A stretch of DNA of 64,000 bases from Paraescarpia echinospica (GCA_020002185.1 CM034536.1:11376837-11440836); one strand, 5' to 3'. Counted from the first letter of the stretch, positions 1-13,055 are shown. Translations and numbers: made by a program. The notes: generated by a model not told the origin, from the sequence alone.

Positions 1-84
1 TTGTGTAAAAATAGGGAATACAAATGTATAGCACATTATATATATTTTTATCACAATTTTCTGTTTCGTTTTTTGGAAAGTAGG

Positions 85-372
85 GGTGACAGACACGACA
101 TTAGGGAACGGAATTTGTTTCAGTTTTCCGTAAAACAATTCTCTATGACATAATTTGTTGTTCAATTTCTTCTTCAAGATATAGACGGAGGAAGGTTTCT
201 GTGGCAGAAAAATATTGTTAATGTTAATTTAGGTACTGTCATTTTTATTTAGGTAGACTATAATACATCTACCACACAAAACTATCGTCTTTTTTAAAAC
301 AATGCCAGATTTTCACCTTAATAACTAAGTACAGTAGACAATTCTTTTTTTTCCACACAAATAAGAGCAATA
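85..372. repeat. Diverged repeat, copy A
   Basis: This stretch aligns by eye with 1724-2020. Shared landmarks in the same order are a 'gtgacagac.cgacat.agggaa.ggaat' start, a 'gttctgtggcag' or 'gtttctgtggcag' block, a 'tttttaaaacaatg' or 'tttgaaaaacaatg' block followed by 'ttaataact', and a pyrimidine-rich end before 'cacacaaata' or 'cacccaaata'. No reading frame is kept open across both copies, so I treat it as a dispersed or tandem repeat of unknown origin. The rest of 1-2570 is AT-rich and holds nothing else I can name. Confidence 0.45.
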
Positions 373-1723
373 CTCTCTAGTTGTATACAAGTAGAATAAC
401 TATCCATGTAATCGTTCTCCATCTGTCATACTCTCTTCCAGCAGGACACTACCATCTGAGTAATCTTGCGTTGCAAGTATTCGAAAACAAGAACAAGTAC
501 ATAATTTATGTTATATATATCTGTTAATTAATGTAATGTCACTAATAATTATAGCATTACACTTACACAAGTTGTGTACAGAAACTAAACTAAATACATG
601 ATTATAGCATATGTAATGTTACAATCAGACATTGGAGTCAATGTTTTCCTTGAGTAAACCAGTGGAGCAATTATCTTTATTGTAGATGTAAATTATTATG
701 TTGTACCAGCTTGTGTATGCACAGCAGTGCTGTCCTCAACACAAATGTAATTTCACTAATGGTTGTATGTATAACCAGATGGATGGAATAGATGCTGAGA
801 TGACGTAGGATATGCAGCGAACATAAACCATGTTTTGTAGAGATCATAAAACTGTCTTTATCAGTCCCAAACTGATACCATCAAAGCTCTTCTTCATTGA
901 GATATTTATTTTGAAAAGTCAGAAACGCCAATCATAATATTGCTTATACAATATTGTATTAAGCACAGAGCACCGATTGCGATGTTTTTATGATATCACA
1001 TCAAAAACAGAACATAATTTTGTTATAAAATGCATACATATATGCATAGGACACCGGAGCCACATGCGGATCCACACATGACTGCACAGCACAATACCTT
1101 CCATGATATATATATGTATATATATATACAAATATTATAGGTTACTATTACCATGTGATGAACTGTAGCAATTAATAAAATATGCTGGTAAACAATAATA
1201 AATATGATACAATGTTACCTTATTTTGAAAAAAAATTATTTTGATTACAGGTTCCTGGAAAAAGAAACACTAAATTTAGATAATATTTTCAATACCTTGA
1301 TACACAAAAAATGGAACACTTTCCTTATATGATGTTGTAATATAGGGTTGAAAGTGTACCAACATGATAAGTAGAAGATAACTTATTGCCTGGTGTTTAT
1401 TATATAGGATGATCAAATAGATCATTCACATTTTTTGTTTCACGTATGTAGGATTATTTTTTTTATTCATGCAAGTAGTTCAATTTTTTCTACCCAAAGG
1501 ATAGATTGGGTCTTACTGAGTGTTTTCACCCAGTCTCATACCCCCATTTCCAACGTAACAAAGACCATGTCTGCCATTCACAGGGTGATAGATGCGAAGT
1601 TTAGAGGGGCGGAATTGATTAATTAGTTTGTTAACTGCAACGCACTGATTCATAATTTTGTTTTGTGAATTGCAAATGAGTCAAGCACTGTACATGGCAT
1701 ATGTTTTCATATTTTTTCTAGTG

Positions 1724-2020
1724 TGTGACAGACGCGACATAAGGGAATGGAATTTTTTTCAGTTTAAATGTTTCTTTCTATGACTTGTAATGTTTGTAAA
1801 AATTATTTTTCTATAAACCAACCGAAGAAGGGTTCTGTGGCAGGCATAACAATATTTGTATATAATTTAGCTACGTTCCTTTTTTCAGAGAGACACGAGT
1901 ACGCCTACCGCCCAAAACTACTCGGTTTTGAAAAACAATGTCAGGTTCTCACGTTAATAACTCAGCAATGGGTGGAAGTAGAGGTTAGTTTTTTCACCCA
2001 AATATACCATGGGATATATA
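1724..2020. repeat. Diverged repeat, copy B
   Basis: Partner of 85-372, about 1.64 kb downstream in the same orientation. A 103-codon plus-strand frame (1768-2079) runs over this copy. The equivalent frame in copy A is not intact, so there is no support for coding. Confidence 0.45.
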
Positions 2021-2995
2021 ATCAACATAACAAAAAGGAGGCCTCCATATATCCCTGTAGCTTTTGTGTTTTGCTTTGAAATGCTGTCGTCAAACGTTGT
2101 TATAAATATGTTTTATCCTTAAAAAATGAAAATGGTATATTCTTTTTAACAGAATGGCAAAGCTCAGAAGTTTAGAAAATGAAAATGTTCCAAATTTTGT
2201 GACTTCACTCATATGCTTTGACATTTTATCCAGACATTATACTGGCCATGTTAATTGAATCTGGTGAGTAAATTGTAATTTACCTGAGCACTTTTCTTCT
2301 TTTAGCAAGACTTTCCTATATCTGCAATAAAACAAGATTGTCAATATATGTGGCTCATATCTGTCATCGTTTTACAGAATAGATGCAGACTTAATTGATT
2401 GAAAATAAAAAAACAAGTCAAGTATGATATAATGTACAAAGGTTGATATGTAGGGTAGTTCCTACATTAATATAAAGACCCCTGTATCTCAATGTGTTGT
2501 TTATGGGAGAACATAAATAATTGTATGACCAATGATCAATAGTAGTAGTATAAGCAGTCGTCCAGACCAGGTCGTTTGCGCTGCGCGAAGCAAATGATGA
2601 CGTCACATCTAGGTCAAGGTTCTAATGACGCCACCTGGTGGATAGGTCATGAACTGCAAATAGCGCGAACTAAATAAATATGTAAAATAGAACCCATAGC
2701 GGAATTTTTATAAACTACCAATAGCACCCCTAGTGTAATTTTGGTGAACCAAATAACGCTCCCTATCGGAATTTCGATGAACAAAATAACTAGGTCAAAG
2801 TTCTAGGCCAAAGTTTGAAGTCTAAAAATAGGTCAAAGACGTCAATAAATAGGTTGTTGACATCACTTATGTCAATGTGATAATAACGTAGGTGATGACA
2901 TTGGTGCTGACGTGTTCTGTCCTGATTGGTCAATCGTATTGTTATCACATGATTTTTCTTATTTTCATTTGTATCACGACGACACCACGGCTAAC

Positions 2996-3235
2996 ATGGT
3001 GTTGAAAACACCCTATTACCGCATTCGCGATGAAGCAGACTCGAGCGACGAGGACGAGCCGACGAGTCGATCCATCATGCCGGTGATTAACCGTCGTTTC
3101 GTGCCGTCAGAACCAGAGGTCGTGGACGTGGCAACTCTATAAGCAACGATAAGTGCCGATGCCGTTATCAAGATCAGAGGTCTCCTTATCGATAAAGTAC
3201 GCCAGCATGCTTCCTTCTACATCAGCTGCAGATAG
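2996..3235 (+). pseudogene. Acidic-patch gene relic, 5' part, with internal stop
   Basis: An ATG at 2996 opens a frame with an acidic stretch (DSSDEDEP, about residues 14-21). It is more GC-rich and codon-like than its surroundings. The frame meets TAA at 3140-3142, but the same frame then stays open and protein-like (ISADAVIKIRGLLIDKVRQ) to TAG at 3233-3235. That suggests a nonsense change inside a formerly longer exon. I do not recognise the family. A downstream reading block at 3523-3909 probably belonged to the same gene, because it starts right after a good splice acceptor. The acidic patch resembles the one in the spliced gene at 60871-61216, which is weak evidence for a virus-like origin. 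Confidence 0.45.
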
Positions 3236-3522
3236 TGCAAGAAACGTATGATTGTTATGTCACATTACTTTTGGTTTCATGTTTTTTCTACCGTAGAAAA
3301 AAATGTAATATTTAATTATTCTTGCAGAAATTAACACCTATATTAATTTTTTTATTTTATACCTTTAACCTTAAAATCGTATAAGTAGTTCAGGTGCTTT
3401 TACAAATCCCATCTCTATGTTTTCTATACCATGAGTAAACATCAACTTGTCTTTTATTCCAGCACCAATAAAAGGAGCTCATCTCCGCTTCCGCCACTTC
3501 TACTTTTCATCTTGTTGAATAG

Positions 3523-3909
3523 GGAGAAGGAGTGACAAAACTTCTATGCATCGGGGTCCTCGGGGCTGGAGAGCCTATCTGTTCGAAATTTACCTTTGAC
3601 TTTCCTGTGACCGAAAAGAAGAAGACGCCTGCACGTCAAATAGCATGTAGCGTCGTCGAACTCTCAAGACGACAATGTCCCGGTTGCGATGTAGACAATC
3701 CTAGTAAATGTCATCACGACTGTATGTTACCTGTTGACATTCTAATTTACGTGTACTTTGACGAGGCTGTCGAGAACATTAATCCATCTGAATTGATTAA
3801 AGATTGGTTGACTGTTTTGTTAGACGCAGGTGTGAAGCTATCCGACGTGTCATCCGAACAGTTGTGTAATACCAATACTTGGTTGCAAGACTCCGTTTCG
3901 AAACAGTAG
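3523..3909 (+). CDS. Cys/His-rich hypothetical exon, unrecognised family
   Basis: The frame begins immediately after a pyrimidine-rich acceptor (cttttcatcttgttgaatag, AG at 3521-3522) and stays open for 128 codons to TAG at 3907-3909. It has no good ATG near its start, as expected for an internal or terminal exon. The middle holds a compact Cys/His cluster (CPGC, nine residues, then CHHDC) that could bind zinc. The C-terminal half looks helical, with several Asp/Leu-rich segments. It may be the 3' exon of the relic at 2996-3235. No donor joining the two in phase was found. Function unknown; moderately sure it is or was coding. Confidence 0.45.
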   Translation, partial: GEGVTKLLCIGVLGAGEPICSKFTFDFPVTEKKKTPARQIACSVVELSRRQCPGCDVDNPSKCHHDCMLPVDILIYVYFDEAVENINPSELIKDWLTVLLDAGVKLSDVSSEQLCNTNTWLQDSVSKQ

Positions 3910-4075
3910 CGAAACAAAATGAAACAAATGGTGCTGGTAGTAATGGAGGATGACCTGTATATAACTTTATTTTATTTTGTACACAATTAAACTTTGCAAG
4001 ACTCTGTATCAGAACAGTGGCGAAACAATGTCCAGTCTCTGGTTCTGGCAGTTATGGAGTGAAACATGTAAATAC
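3886..4075. repeat. Imperfect tandem duplication of the exon end
   Basis: The last codons and 3' flank of the preceding exon (from 'gcaagactccgtttcgaaac', 3886) recur about 109 bp further on ('gcaagactctgtatcagaac', 3995). Both are followed by similar 'tggttctggcag' and 'tatggag' sequence. The second copy is not open. Confidence 0.5.
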
Positions 4076-4570
4076 GTTTGTGTCGTACACTAATAAAAGG
4101 TGCAAACCTTATCTTGTGTCATTTTTATAGTATAAGAACCATGCATTAAAGGACATTGATACATGAACTTATTTATAAATATAGGCGTTACGGGGACTTT
4201 TTTTATTAATGTGTGAAGTGATTCCTGGACATGAAATATTCTTTTGAATACGACATTTACACTTACCTCAGTTGATTGCCCAGTTGCAAACTGGTTGCAA
4301 ATTGTTTTGAAGTGATAATCGTTGTCCAAGTCTCATCTACACCTAGAGGAAGACAGTACTGTTTCAACATTTTATGAAGCATAATTCTATTTACCGTTGT
4401 TACATTTATAAGTGTAACCTATAATAGTGTTTGACTGTTTTATTAGAGGTAGGTGTTAAATCAGTCAAACTGACGGCTATCTGCGTAGGTACGATAGTTA
4501 TTTTTACATTACGCGCTTGCACGCAGTTTTGATTTGTTCATGAAAAACAGCGGGAATTCTGTGAAAATGA

Positions 4571-4790
4571 CATCATTAAATAAGTACGCGTGGTAGTTCC
4601 GTTCAACTTGTAGTAATTAGGTTAATAAGTATTTGATACTTGCGCGCCAGTAAACAATGTCCTTTAGTAACGTCATTAAATAAGTACGCATGGTAGTTCC
4701 GTTCAACTTGTAGTAATTAAGTTAGCAGGTGTTTTGAACTTGCGGGTATGTAAATAATCTTCTTCAAAGACATCATTAGTGTAGGACTGA
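4571..4790. repeat. About 100-bp tandem repeat
   Basis: The block 'attaaataagtacgc.tgg' plus 'tagttccgttcaacttgtag' occurs at 4575 and again at 4675. A third, partial start is at about 4771. The intervening spacers are similar too. No gene seen from 3910 to 5170. Confidence 0.55.
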
Positions 4791-5169
4791 CCAAGTGTAC
4801 TGGGCTAAACAAGTGTACCCGACTAGACAAGAGTATTGCGTGCATCGAAACTGCTTTACCTTACTAATAGTCTTACACTTCACGAATAAAGAGAGATTAA
4901 TCGGTAGTGTCAACATTAGGGTAATCAATTTGCGTAAAACAGGTTCTTGTATGGTATGCAAGACACAGGAACAGTACCATGGACAAAACTTAACCAAACT
5001 TCGACCGACAACTTCCATGAACCAAAATTAGATCAACGAGTTGCAAGAACCAAACTTCTACGACTGTCTTCATTCCAACGAATACACTGGTGGATTACCC
5101 TGTGTCGGGTACCGTTGTATCTATCGACTTGTGGTCTTCGACACTGTAGTCACACTAGACCATCGACTT

Positions 5170-5645
5170 GCACGAACCAAACCTAGACCAGCGAGTACAT
5201 ACAAACACACATTTAAACTTGCAAAGACGGAAACTTACATTGACAAACTTGCAAACACACTTTAAAACACGTACACATTTTTTTTAAACTTACATCTTTG
5301 CAAATTTTCACTGACAAACTTGCAAACAAACCTACAAACATACTATTAAACTTACAAATTTGCAAACTTCCACGAACAAACGTGCAAACAAACGTACTTT
5401 CGACAGTAGAACTCTGTTTCCACAGTACAACTCGCACATTTCACTGTTTCGACAGTACAACTCAGCAAATTTACATAGATACACAGGTCAATTCATACTT
5501 TTAAACTTGCACTTTCACTGACAAACTTGCAAACAAACTTGCAAACATAATTTTAAACTTACAAAGTTGCAAACTTATCTACAAACATTTAGACCATGAA
5601 CAAAACTTAGACCAAAGAGTTTCAAGAATCAAACTTATATCAACG
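5170..5645. repeat. Low-complexity 'aacttgcaaac' array
   Basis: Irregular repeats of 'aaacttgcaaac' and 'aaacttacaaa' make up most of the stretch. Small reading frames on both strands over it are by-products of the repeat. Confidence 0.6.
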
Positions 5646-5934
5646 GGTTGCAAGAATCAAACCTGGACGATTCAAACTTTCAAAATGCAGAAATTTGAAG
5701 AAAAATGTTTTTGAGAAAATGGCTGTCAAAGATTGCATAACGGATTTCATTACACGATATCGACATGCTTGATCCATGATTAAAACTCACTTAGAGTTAC
5801 GTAATTGTCATAGACGTGAACTTTATTGATAGTATGCATACAAAGGTATAATAATCTGGCAGAAAACCATTTTCAGTATTTTTTTGTAAAAACACCATTT
5901 CACCTGGGGTGTCTGGCCTTAAACCAACTAGTTG

Positions 5935-6655
5935 GACAAACGAAATACAATTTTTATAGTTGGTAGGACTTAGAAAGTGTATAGTTGGTAGGACTTAGAA
6001 ATTGTTGTGGTTGGTTGGACTTAGAATTGTTTATAGTTGGTAGGACTTAGACATTTTTACATGACAGTTACGTGACTTCCGGTACGACGTCACTTCTGAT
6101 GTAGCGCCACCTAGTGGATAACTCGACTACTACGTTACATGATTGCACCATCTAACGGGTGAAAAATTAACTAATTAGGGTTACATAGAGATAACAAATT
6201 GGGGTTAAGCTCGCCATGACACCACGTGACTTCCGATGCGACGTCACTTCCGGGTAGCGCCCTCTAGTGAATATCTAGAGTCCTGTGTTACATGATAGCG
6301 CCATCTAGCGGGTAAACATGTACCAATTAGGGTTAGATAGCGAAATAAGTTCGGGTTAATCTTGCGAAAATTTAAACAACTCACCGAAGTGGGTTGTATA
6401 AATTTTCGCGAGATTAACACCAACTTAACACATTTCTAAGTCCTACCAACTATACAAATGTCTAAGTTCTACCAACTATCAAAATTTCTAAGTCCTACCA
6501 ACTATACAAATTTCTAAGTCCTACCCACTATAAACATGTCTAAGTCCTACCAACTGTAGACATGTTCTAAGTCCTACCAACTATAAAAATGTATAAATCC
6601 TACCAACTATAATTTTTTTTTATAAATCCCACCAACTATAACAATTCTAAGTCCT
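5935..6655. mobile_element. Foldback-like element with inverted arrays of a 30-bp repeat
   Basis: The left arm (about 5960-6060) has four copies of 'agttggtaggacttagaa' at roughly 30-bp spacing. The right arm (about 6427-6655) has about nine copies of the complement ('ttctaagtcctaccaact'). The interior (6062-6425) holds two copies of a 'gacgtcacttc..gtagcgcc' block. Next to the right arm is a hairpin whose arms are 'ttgcgaaaatttaaacaac' (about 6362) and 'gttgtataaattttcgcg' (about 6394). No open frame is present. Inverted arrays of short subterminal repeats around a non-coding middle fit a foldback/MITE-type DNA transposon. The family is not identified and target duplications were not resolved. 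Confidence 0.6.
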
Positions 6656-7799
6656 ACCTTTTCTTTATAACATAGCATAGACATGTCACATTACCAAAGC
6701 CTAGGGGAAAGAACAAACTAAAAACAAGCAAGGCTACACAGTATTTTCAAAACTAGATTATTCATAAGCTGTGTCATTAAATCTCGCGTTCTCAACTTAA
6801 CTTTCTTAGCCTATTTTAATGCACTGTCTGATCTCGCACTGATTTAAATGACACAATCTGGCCATAGAGCTATTTACACAGTGCAGATAGGACGCACGGT
6901 TTTTTACATAGGCGTCTTTATGTTTGTTTGGATATTTGTATTGAGCCGGTATATTTTATTAATATTTCATTCAAAACAATTTTCCTAACTTTTTGATGGA
7001 ATAGGGGTATAAGATTTAATACATAAATATCTTACGGAATAATTATATTAGTATTTTTGTGTTAACATTGCTAAACATCATTATTGCAATAACGACTTCA
7101 TCATTTACATAATGGCTGGCTAATGAATCCATATATATTTCTTATCTTTTTTAATAACCTAGTAGTATGTATAATCTGCTTAGAACCCGTTCTGCTCACA
7201 GTATAGATACATTTTGTTCCAAAACTGCATGATATTAGGGTATGGACCGCAATTTCTTTACATAATATTACGCCATGCAATAACTCAATAATTGTTAGAC
7301 TTCCTTTTGATATGTGTGCACTCCGCTGCTATAGTAGTCTCGGTCAGTGTGTAGCTTTTTGGTTGGAAATATATTTTGCTACATTAAATAAACAGTATTT
7401 TTTTCATGAAGATAATATATTGCTGTAACATAATTCCATCTGTGGCATTTTTTATCCCTGTATCTTGGCCGCCATCTTGACATTTAAAATGGCTGCCGAA
7501 ATCTATATACGCATATATATATTGTATATGGTCTTACAAAGTATGTAGACGAATGATCTTGTAGTCTACATGTACTTATTTGGGAACGAAGAATTAGATC
7601 ATTACAAAAAATAAACACTTGGTGGCCGCCACCTTAGATTTCAAGATGGCTGCTAAACCAGCTCCGGGCTTTTTACTCCTATCTCCTGTTGGATTCCTCA
7701 CAGAAAGTTGATTGTGGTGGCTAGACCAACACAGTTGGGGATATAGAAGTAGATTATAATAAAATTAATTTTCTTCATTGCATTGATATTAATTGTAAT

Positions 7800-8330
7800 T
7801 ACAATAATTTGACGTAATACATGCCACATAACACATGTACAACTGGGCTCGAATGTACATGCGACAAGTCATGGCACTACTGACCTTCCATCTTTCTGTG
7901 ACACAGCCGCAGCTGTTCTTATATTTGGCATCCCTGGAAAATCTACCAATTGTTTGCCCACAACAGACGCGACTACGTCCAGAATATTTTCGATTTCACT
8001 GCAAACACCTACGCAGTGGATAAAAATATACCTAGAATTATGGAGAAGGCAGCTTTCTGGAAAGATTGCTGTTACCAAGACTGCAATTCCATTCACCAGC
8101 AGTGGTGTCAACGAAGCGCAGCTAGAGCACGAAAAAAGATCTTCAATGGAGACGGAGGACTGCGTGTCATCACCAACACATCTGCTACCATTATCAAGTA
8201 TTGTCTCACAGCGCCATTTCTCTGAAACCTTTCCAAGGAGACACGACATGTTTGACATATCACACACAGACGCCCAAGTACATCACCACCACTCTACAAC
8301 GAGAGTATTGAGTCAGGAATAGGCTAAAGT
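7800..8330. other. Unrecognised ORF-bearing stretch in copy 1
   Basis: Overlapping frames of 91-132 codons exist on both strands (for example 7954-8322 plus and 7869-8267 minus). All are kept in the second copy at +6345, but the near identity of the copies makes that uninformative. The flanks (7455-7500 and 7620-7660) carry 'ggccgcc' and 'atggctgc' motifs in inverted order. I see no domain in any frame and cannot say which strand, if any, codes. Confidence 0.25.
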
Positions 8331-8639
8331 AAACCGTTCTCGTGGGAGTCACCCAGTTATAGTAATGACAAGTGCTGGTGTATAAAAAAGTAGCAATAAT
8401 CAGTCAACAGGTTAAGTCAAAGCAAGGCCTATAACATGACATCATACATGATAATGGACGACTGGTTATTCATCCAAAGAGGTACACATAAAATATGTAT
8501 TCCTGTTTGTTATTCACTCAGTATGGCAAATATAACAATTTTGTAATGTACATACAGGTGAATACGTCTGCAAATAATAATGTTTAATATACATTGTAGC
8601 ACCCTGTAAGTTGTGAGTGTAAACTTAATTTTTTATTAA

Positions 8640-11574
8640 ATCAAGTGCATTATTGATAGTATGCGGCAAGGCGTATCTGAGGCTTTGTTTCGCAAATTCG
8701 TGTTGTACCCTGATTGTGTGTATATTATATTGCCCACGTGTGTTGAAATTGTGAATGCTATTGTTTTGATGAAGCGTTAAATTTTGAAGGTAAACAGGAA
8801 TTTTGTTACGTACGAATTTATAATATAGTTTTAGTTATTGTGATTTCAATATGCGTTCTACTTTTAATAATTTAAGACTTTTAAACTGTAGTTCAGTGTG
8901 AGCATTATATTGCTTACAGTAATAATTCGGACAAGTTTCTTTTGGAGTTTCTGAATTCAGTCAGATTTGTAACCCCAAGCGATAACGCCGCAGTTTAAGT
9001 GTGGCAATATCAGTGTATTGTACAATATAATCTTTATATTAAGAGGTAATAACTGTTTTCGTCTGCTCAATACACCTAACGTCCTTGAAATCCTATTTGA
9101 AATTTTATCAATGTGATCTTCTAGTTAAACTGTTCATTAAAAGTTATTCCAAGAAAATTAAATTATGCCACTCTAGTAATAATAGTGTTATCTATGATTA
9201 ATAATGGGGAAGTCACATTTTTTCTTCTGGCTGTTTTGAAAAGCATGTACTTAGTTTTGCTTAAGTTCAGAGATAATTTGTTAAGTTTTAGTCATTCACA
9301 CATTTTTCCCAGTTCTCTATTTATAGCAACGTCTACGTTTCCATTTTGTTCATATGTTGAAAATGAGTCAAGAGTACCTGGCAGGGTGGTATCATCAGCA
9401 TACGTTATAAAGTTAGAGGGCCTAAAATCGAGCCTTGAGGTACGCCAGTTGAAATATTATGCATTTATGATTTCACATCCTCTATTTCAACATACTGTTT
9501 TTTATATTTTAAGTAATTTCTAATTAAACTTAATGCTACTCCTTTTACGCCATAATAGTCTAATTTGTTTAGTAATATCTTATGATCCAGGGTATCAGAA
9601 GCTTTTGAAAGATCCAGGTAAATATTTATAGGAATTTCATTTCTATCCATATTTGTTATTATCCTATCAGTTAATTAAAGAGCAGCAAATTCAGTGCTAT
9701 GTTCCGTTCTAAATCCATATTGGTTTTCGAACAAGGTATTTTGCCTTTTGAGAAAGGAATCTAGCTGGTTGTAAATTATCTTTTCAACTACTTTTGATAT
9801 AGCTGGTAATAATGATATTGGTCTATAATTGCTGAATTGGGTATTGTCACCCTTTTACAGATTGAAATTACTTTAGCGATTTTAAGTTTATCAGGGAAAA
9901 TACCTGTAGCTAATATTTGATTTGTAATTAATGTTAATGATTTTATCACCGCTGGTTTAACTAATTTTAGTAATCGTGACGAAATACCGTCATACCCACA
10001 ACTTGTTTTTGTTGCATATTAGCTATTGTTTTATATATAGTTTTTTCGTGAATACTTTCAAAATTAAGTGAGTTACTATACTGCTCATTCAGATAATATA
10101 TGTAATTTCTATTAATAGGATTGCTGATTTGTTTGGTCAAATTTGAGCCAAAAAATATTGGTAAAAAAATGTATTAAATGTGTTTGCAATGATCGTTTTG
10201 TTTGTTATAATTTCGTCATTATATATACACGATTTAGGGAAAGTTTTCTTTTCTCGTGTTCTGGACAGAATATCGCTTATAGTTTACCAAGTTTATAAAA
10301 TGTTATGTTTGTATTTATTAAAAGAAGATTCACAACGCAGTTGTTTGGCTGTTCGTATACTTTTTTAAGTATGCTATTATACGTTATCAGGTTAGTCCGA
10401 ATTGCAACATTTTCAGGTGAATCAGGCAGGGTCATTGTGAGTTTCTTATATAATTTGTCTCTGTAATGTATTGATTTTAGCAGGCCGAATCCATGTTGAA
10501 TTTTTTTGCTTGTATTTTTTGAACTTAACTATTTTATATGGCATGTGCTTGTTTTTTGTGCATTTGATTAATTCATGTAAAATGTTATAGTTTATGTTTG
10601 GATTAGCAAAAGGCGATTGATCAAGTTTATTATAAACATCTGATGAGATGATTTCATTGATGAATTTGGAAATTGCTTCTTGATTTTGTATGTTAATTTT
10701 AATATATTTAGGTGGTGGTTCTTTGTGGGGAACTTTGTTTAGAAAGGTAAAATATGGTTGATGGTCCGATAATTGTTTCGTTAAAATACTGATTTTGGTG
10801 TTATTGCTGGATCGGTTAATTTACAAAACAATTTATCTATTAGTGTTCCATTATTATTTGAAAATCTTGTAGGGAGTGTAATATGGGGGTAAAAGCTATA
10901 AGATATTAATAAATCAAAAAAATCACCAAAAACATATCTTTCGTTAATTTTAAGAAGATTTATATTGAAATCACCAGAAATAATGATGTCGGATTTTTAT
11001 TTGTCAAAGGATGAGATAATTGGTGTGAATTCGCTAAACAACTTTGTTTTATAATTTGGTAAATATTTCCAATTATAATATATTTTAAGAGTCCACCTCC
11101 ACTTATGTTGATACATTGTCCTTCCCTATGTTGAAACTGATTTAGACACAAAATAACTTTGAAATTGTATTTGTTGCTTAAGTAAATGAGTAGTCCGCCT
11201 ATAGTGCTTCATGTTTTGCCTTGTGTGATGCAATGATATCCCTCGATTTGTAGGTGTGATAGATCATCATTATCTGAAAGCCAGCTTTCCTGAAAGCACA
11301 TTACGCTAAATTAAAATTTATTCTGGTTAAGTTATTCTAAGAAGGCTTCAATTTCGCTGAATTTTGCATTAATATATTATATGTTTGAGATAAGTATTCT
11401 AAACCGTTCGTTATTTGTTTCTGCTAGTAGTTTAAAATTGTCACGATCATAATATGTCGAATGACGTATTGGTTGAAAATCTTCATCAGCAGCCTCATTT
11501 AGCTGTAGTACAGTAAATAGAGAATTCACATTAATACCTACTTGAAACCAAGGAAATGAATCGTTAGCTAGCAT
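8640..11574 (-). mobile_element. Decayed APE-type non-LTR retrotransposon, copy 1
   Basis: Reading right to left on the minus strand there are fragments of an endonuclease domain (GDFNI motif region near 10960-11000; 'GGLLIYL' near 11190), then reverse transcriptase pieces. These include the 'YLDLSKASDTLDH' segment (about 9590) and a YADDTTL catalytic motif (about 9390). Stops and frameshifts interrupt every part; for example, the RT segment upstream of 9660 has a TAA that copy 2 lacks. The order EN then RT and the YADD box identify a LINE of the Jockey/CR1 group. It is not active. Confidence 0.7.
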
Positions 11575-12055
11575 TCTTTAAATGAGTAATTATGTTTGAA
11601 ACATATAGCATAACAACCGACTGTCCACTGTAAACCAAAAGCCTTGTTTTACCATAGTCATACGAAGTTAGTATACTCAATGTTGTGTAGCATGTCACCA
11701 TATCTGTCACCATGCAAGAAATACATGTTTGTGCAACAATAATTATAAACAAAAAAGAAATGTATAGAAAAAGATTATGAACTGTACGTGTCGTGACCGG
11801 ACGTATCCGGACCGGTCTTCCCATTGGTATGACATAATGACAATAGTAATCATAATAAAATTAGCAAGACGAAAAAAACAATGCGACCAGCTAATTGGAA
11901 TTTGCATTATGTCTGCGATAACTAATTAATTGAATTTAAATGGAATCCACTGCAAGTAATTATATCACATTATAAATTATGTTAACACGCAGGTATGTGT
12001 GAAAAAGTAAACAATGTGTGGAAACCAGTAATATAATGATACAAAGTATGTAAAT

Positions 12056-13055
12056 NNNNNNNNNNNNNNNNNNNNNNNNNNNNNNNNNNNNNNNNNNNNN
12101 NNNNNNNNNNNNNNNNNNNNNNNNNNNNNNNNNNNNNNNNNNNNNNNNNNNNNNNNNNNNNNNNNNNNNNNNNNNNNNNNNNNNNNNNNNNNNNNNNNNN
12201 NNNNNNNNNNNNNNNNNNNNNNNNNNNNNNNNNNNNNNNNNNNNNNNNNNNNNNNNNNNNNNNNNNNNNNNNNNNNNNNNNNNNNNNNNNNNNNNNNNNN
12301 NNNNNNNNNNNNNNNNNNNNNNNNNNNNNNNNNNNNNNNNNNNNNNNNNNNNNNNNNNNNNNNNNNNNNNNNNNNNNNNNNNNNNNNNNNNNNNNNNNNN
12401 NNNNNNNNNNNNNNNNNNNNNNNNNNNNNNNNNNNNNNNNNNNNNNNNNNNNNNNNNNNNNNNNNNNNNNNNNNNNNNNNNNNNNNNNNNNNNNNNNNNN
12501 NNNNNNNNNNNNNNNNNNNNNNNNNNNNNNNNNNNNNNNNNNNNNNNNNNNNNNNNNNNNNNNNNNNNNNNNNNNNNNNNNNNNNNNNNNNNNNNNNNNN
12601 NNNNNNNNNNNNNNNNNNNNNNNNNNNNNNNNNNNNNNNNNNNNNNNNNNNNNNNNNNNNNNNNNNNNNNNNNNNNNNNNNNNNNNNNNNNNNNNNNNNN
12701 NNNNNNNNNNNNNNNNNNNNNNNNNNNNNNNNNNNNNNNNNNNNNNNNNNNNNNNNNNNNNNNNNNNNNNNNNNNNNNNNNNNNNNNNNNNNNNNNNNNN
12801 NNNNNNNNNNNNNNNNNNNNNNNNNNNNNNNNNNNNNNNNNNNNNNNNNNNNNNNNNNNNNNNNNNNNNNNNNNNNNNNNNNNNNNNNNNNNNNNNNNNN
12901 NNNNNNNNNNNNNNNNNNNNNNNNNNNNNNNNNNNNNNNNNNNNNNNNNNNNNNNNNNNNNNNNNNNNNNNNNNNNNNNNNNNNNNNNNNNNNNNNNNNN
13001 NNNNNNNNNNNNNNNNNNNNNNNNNNNNNNNNNNNNNNNNNNNNNNNNNNNNNNN
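12056..13055. other. Assembly gap (1000 N)
   Basis: Exactly 1000 N between the two near-identical segments. The round number indicates an unsized gap, so the true distance and the tandem arrangement are unproven. Long frames reported through it are meaningless. Confidence 0.99.

Larger units (their letters stand above)
6716..12055. repeat. Segmental duplication, copy 1
   Basis: From 'aaaacaagcaaggctacaca' this segment is nearly identical to 13056-18395, with an offset of 6345-6347 bp. It runs into the N gap at 12056. Visible differences are scattered single bases and one 10-bp insertion in copy 2 near 13098. Its contents are an unrecognised ORF region (7800-8330) and a decayed minus-strand LINE. 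The divergence is so low that this is either a recent tandem duplication or two haplotypes placed in series by the assembler. Confidence 0.85.
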
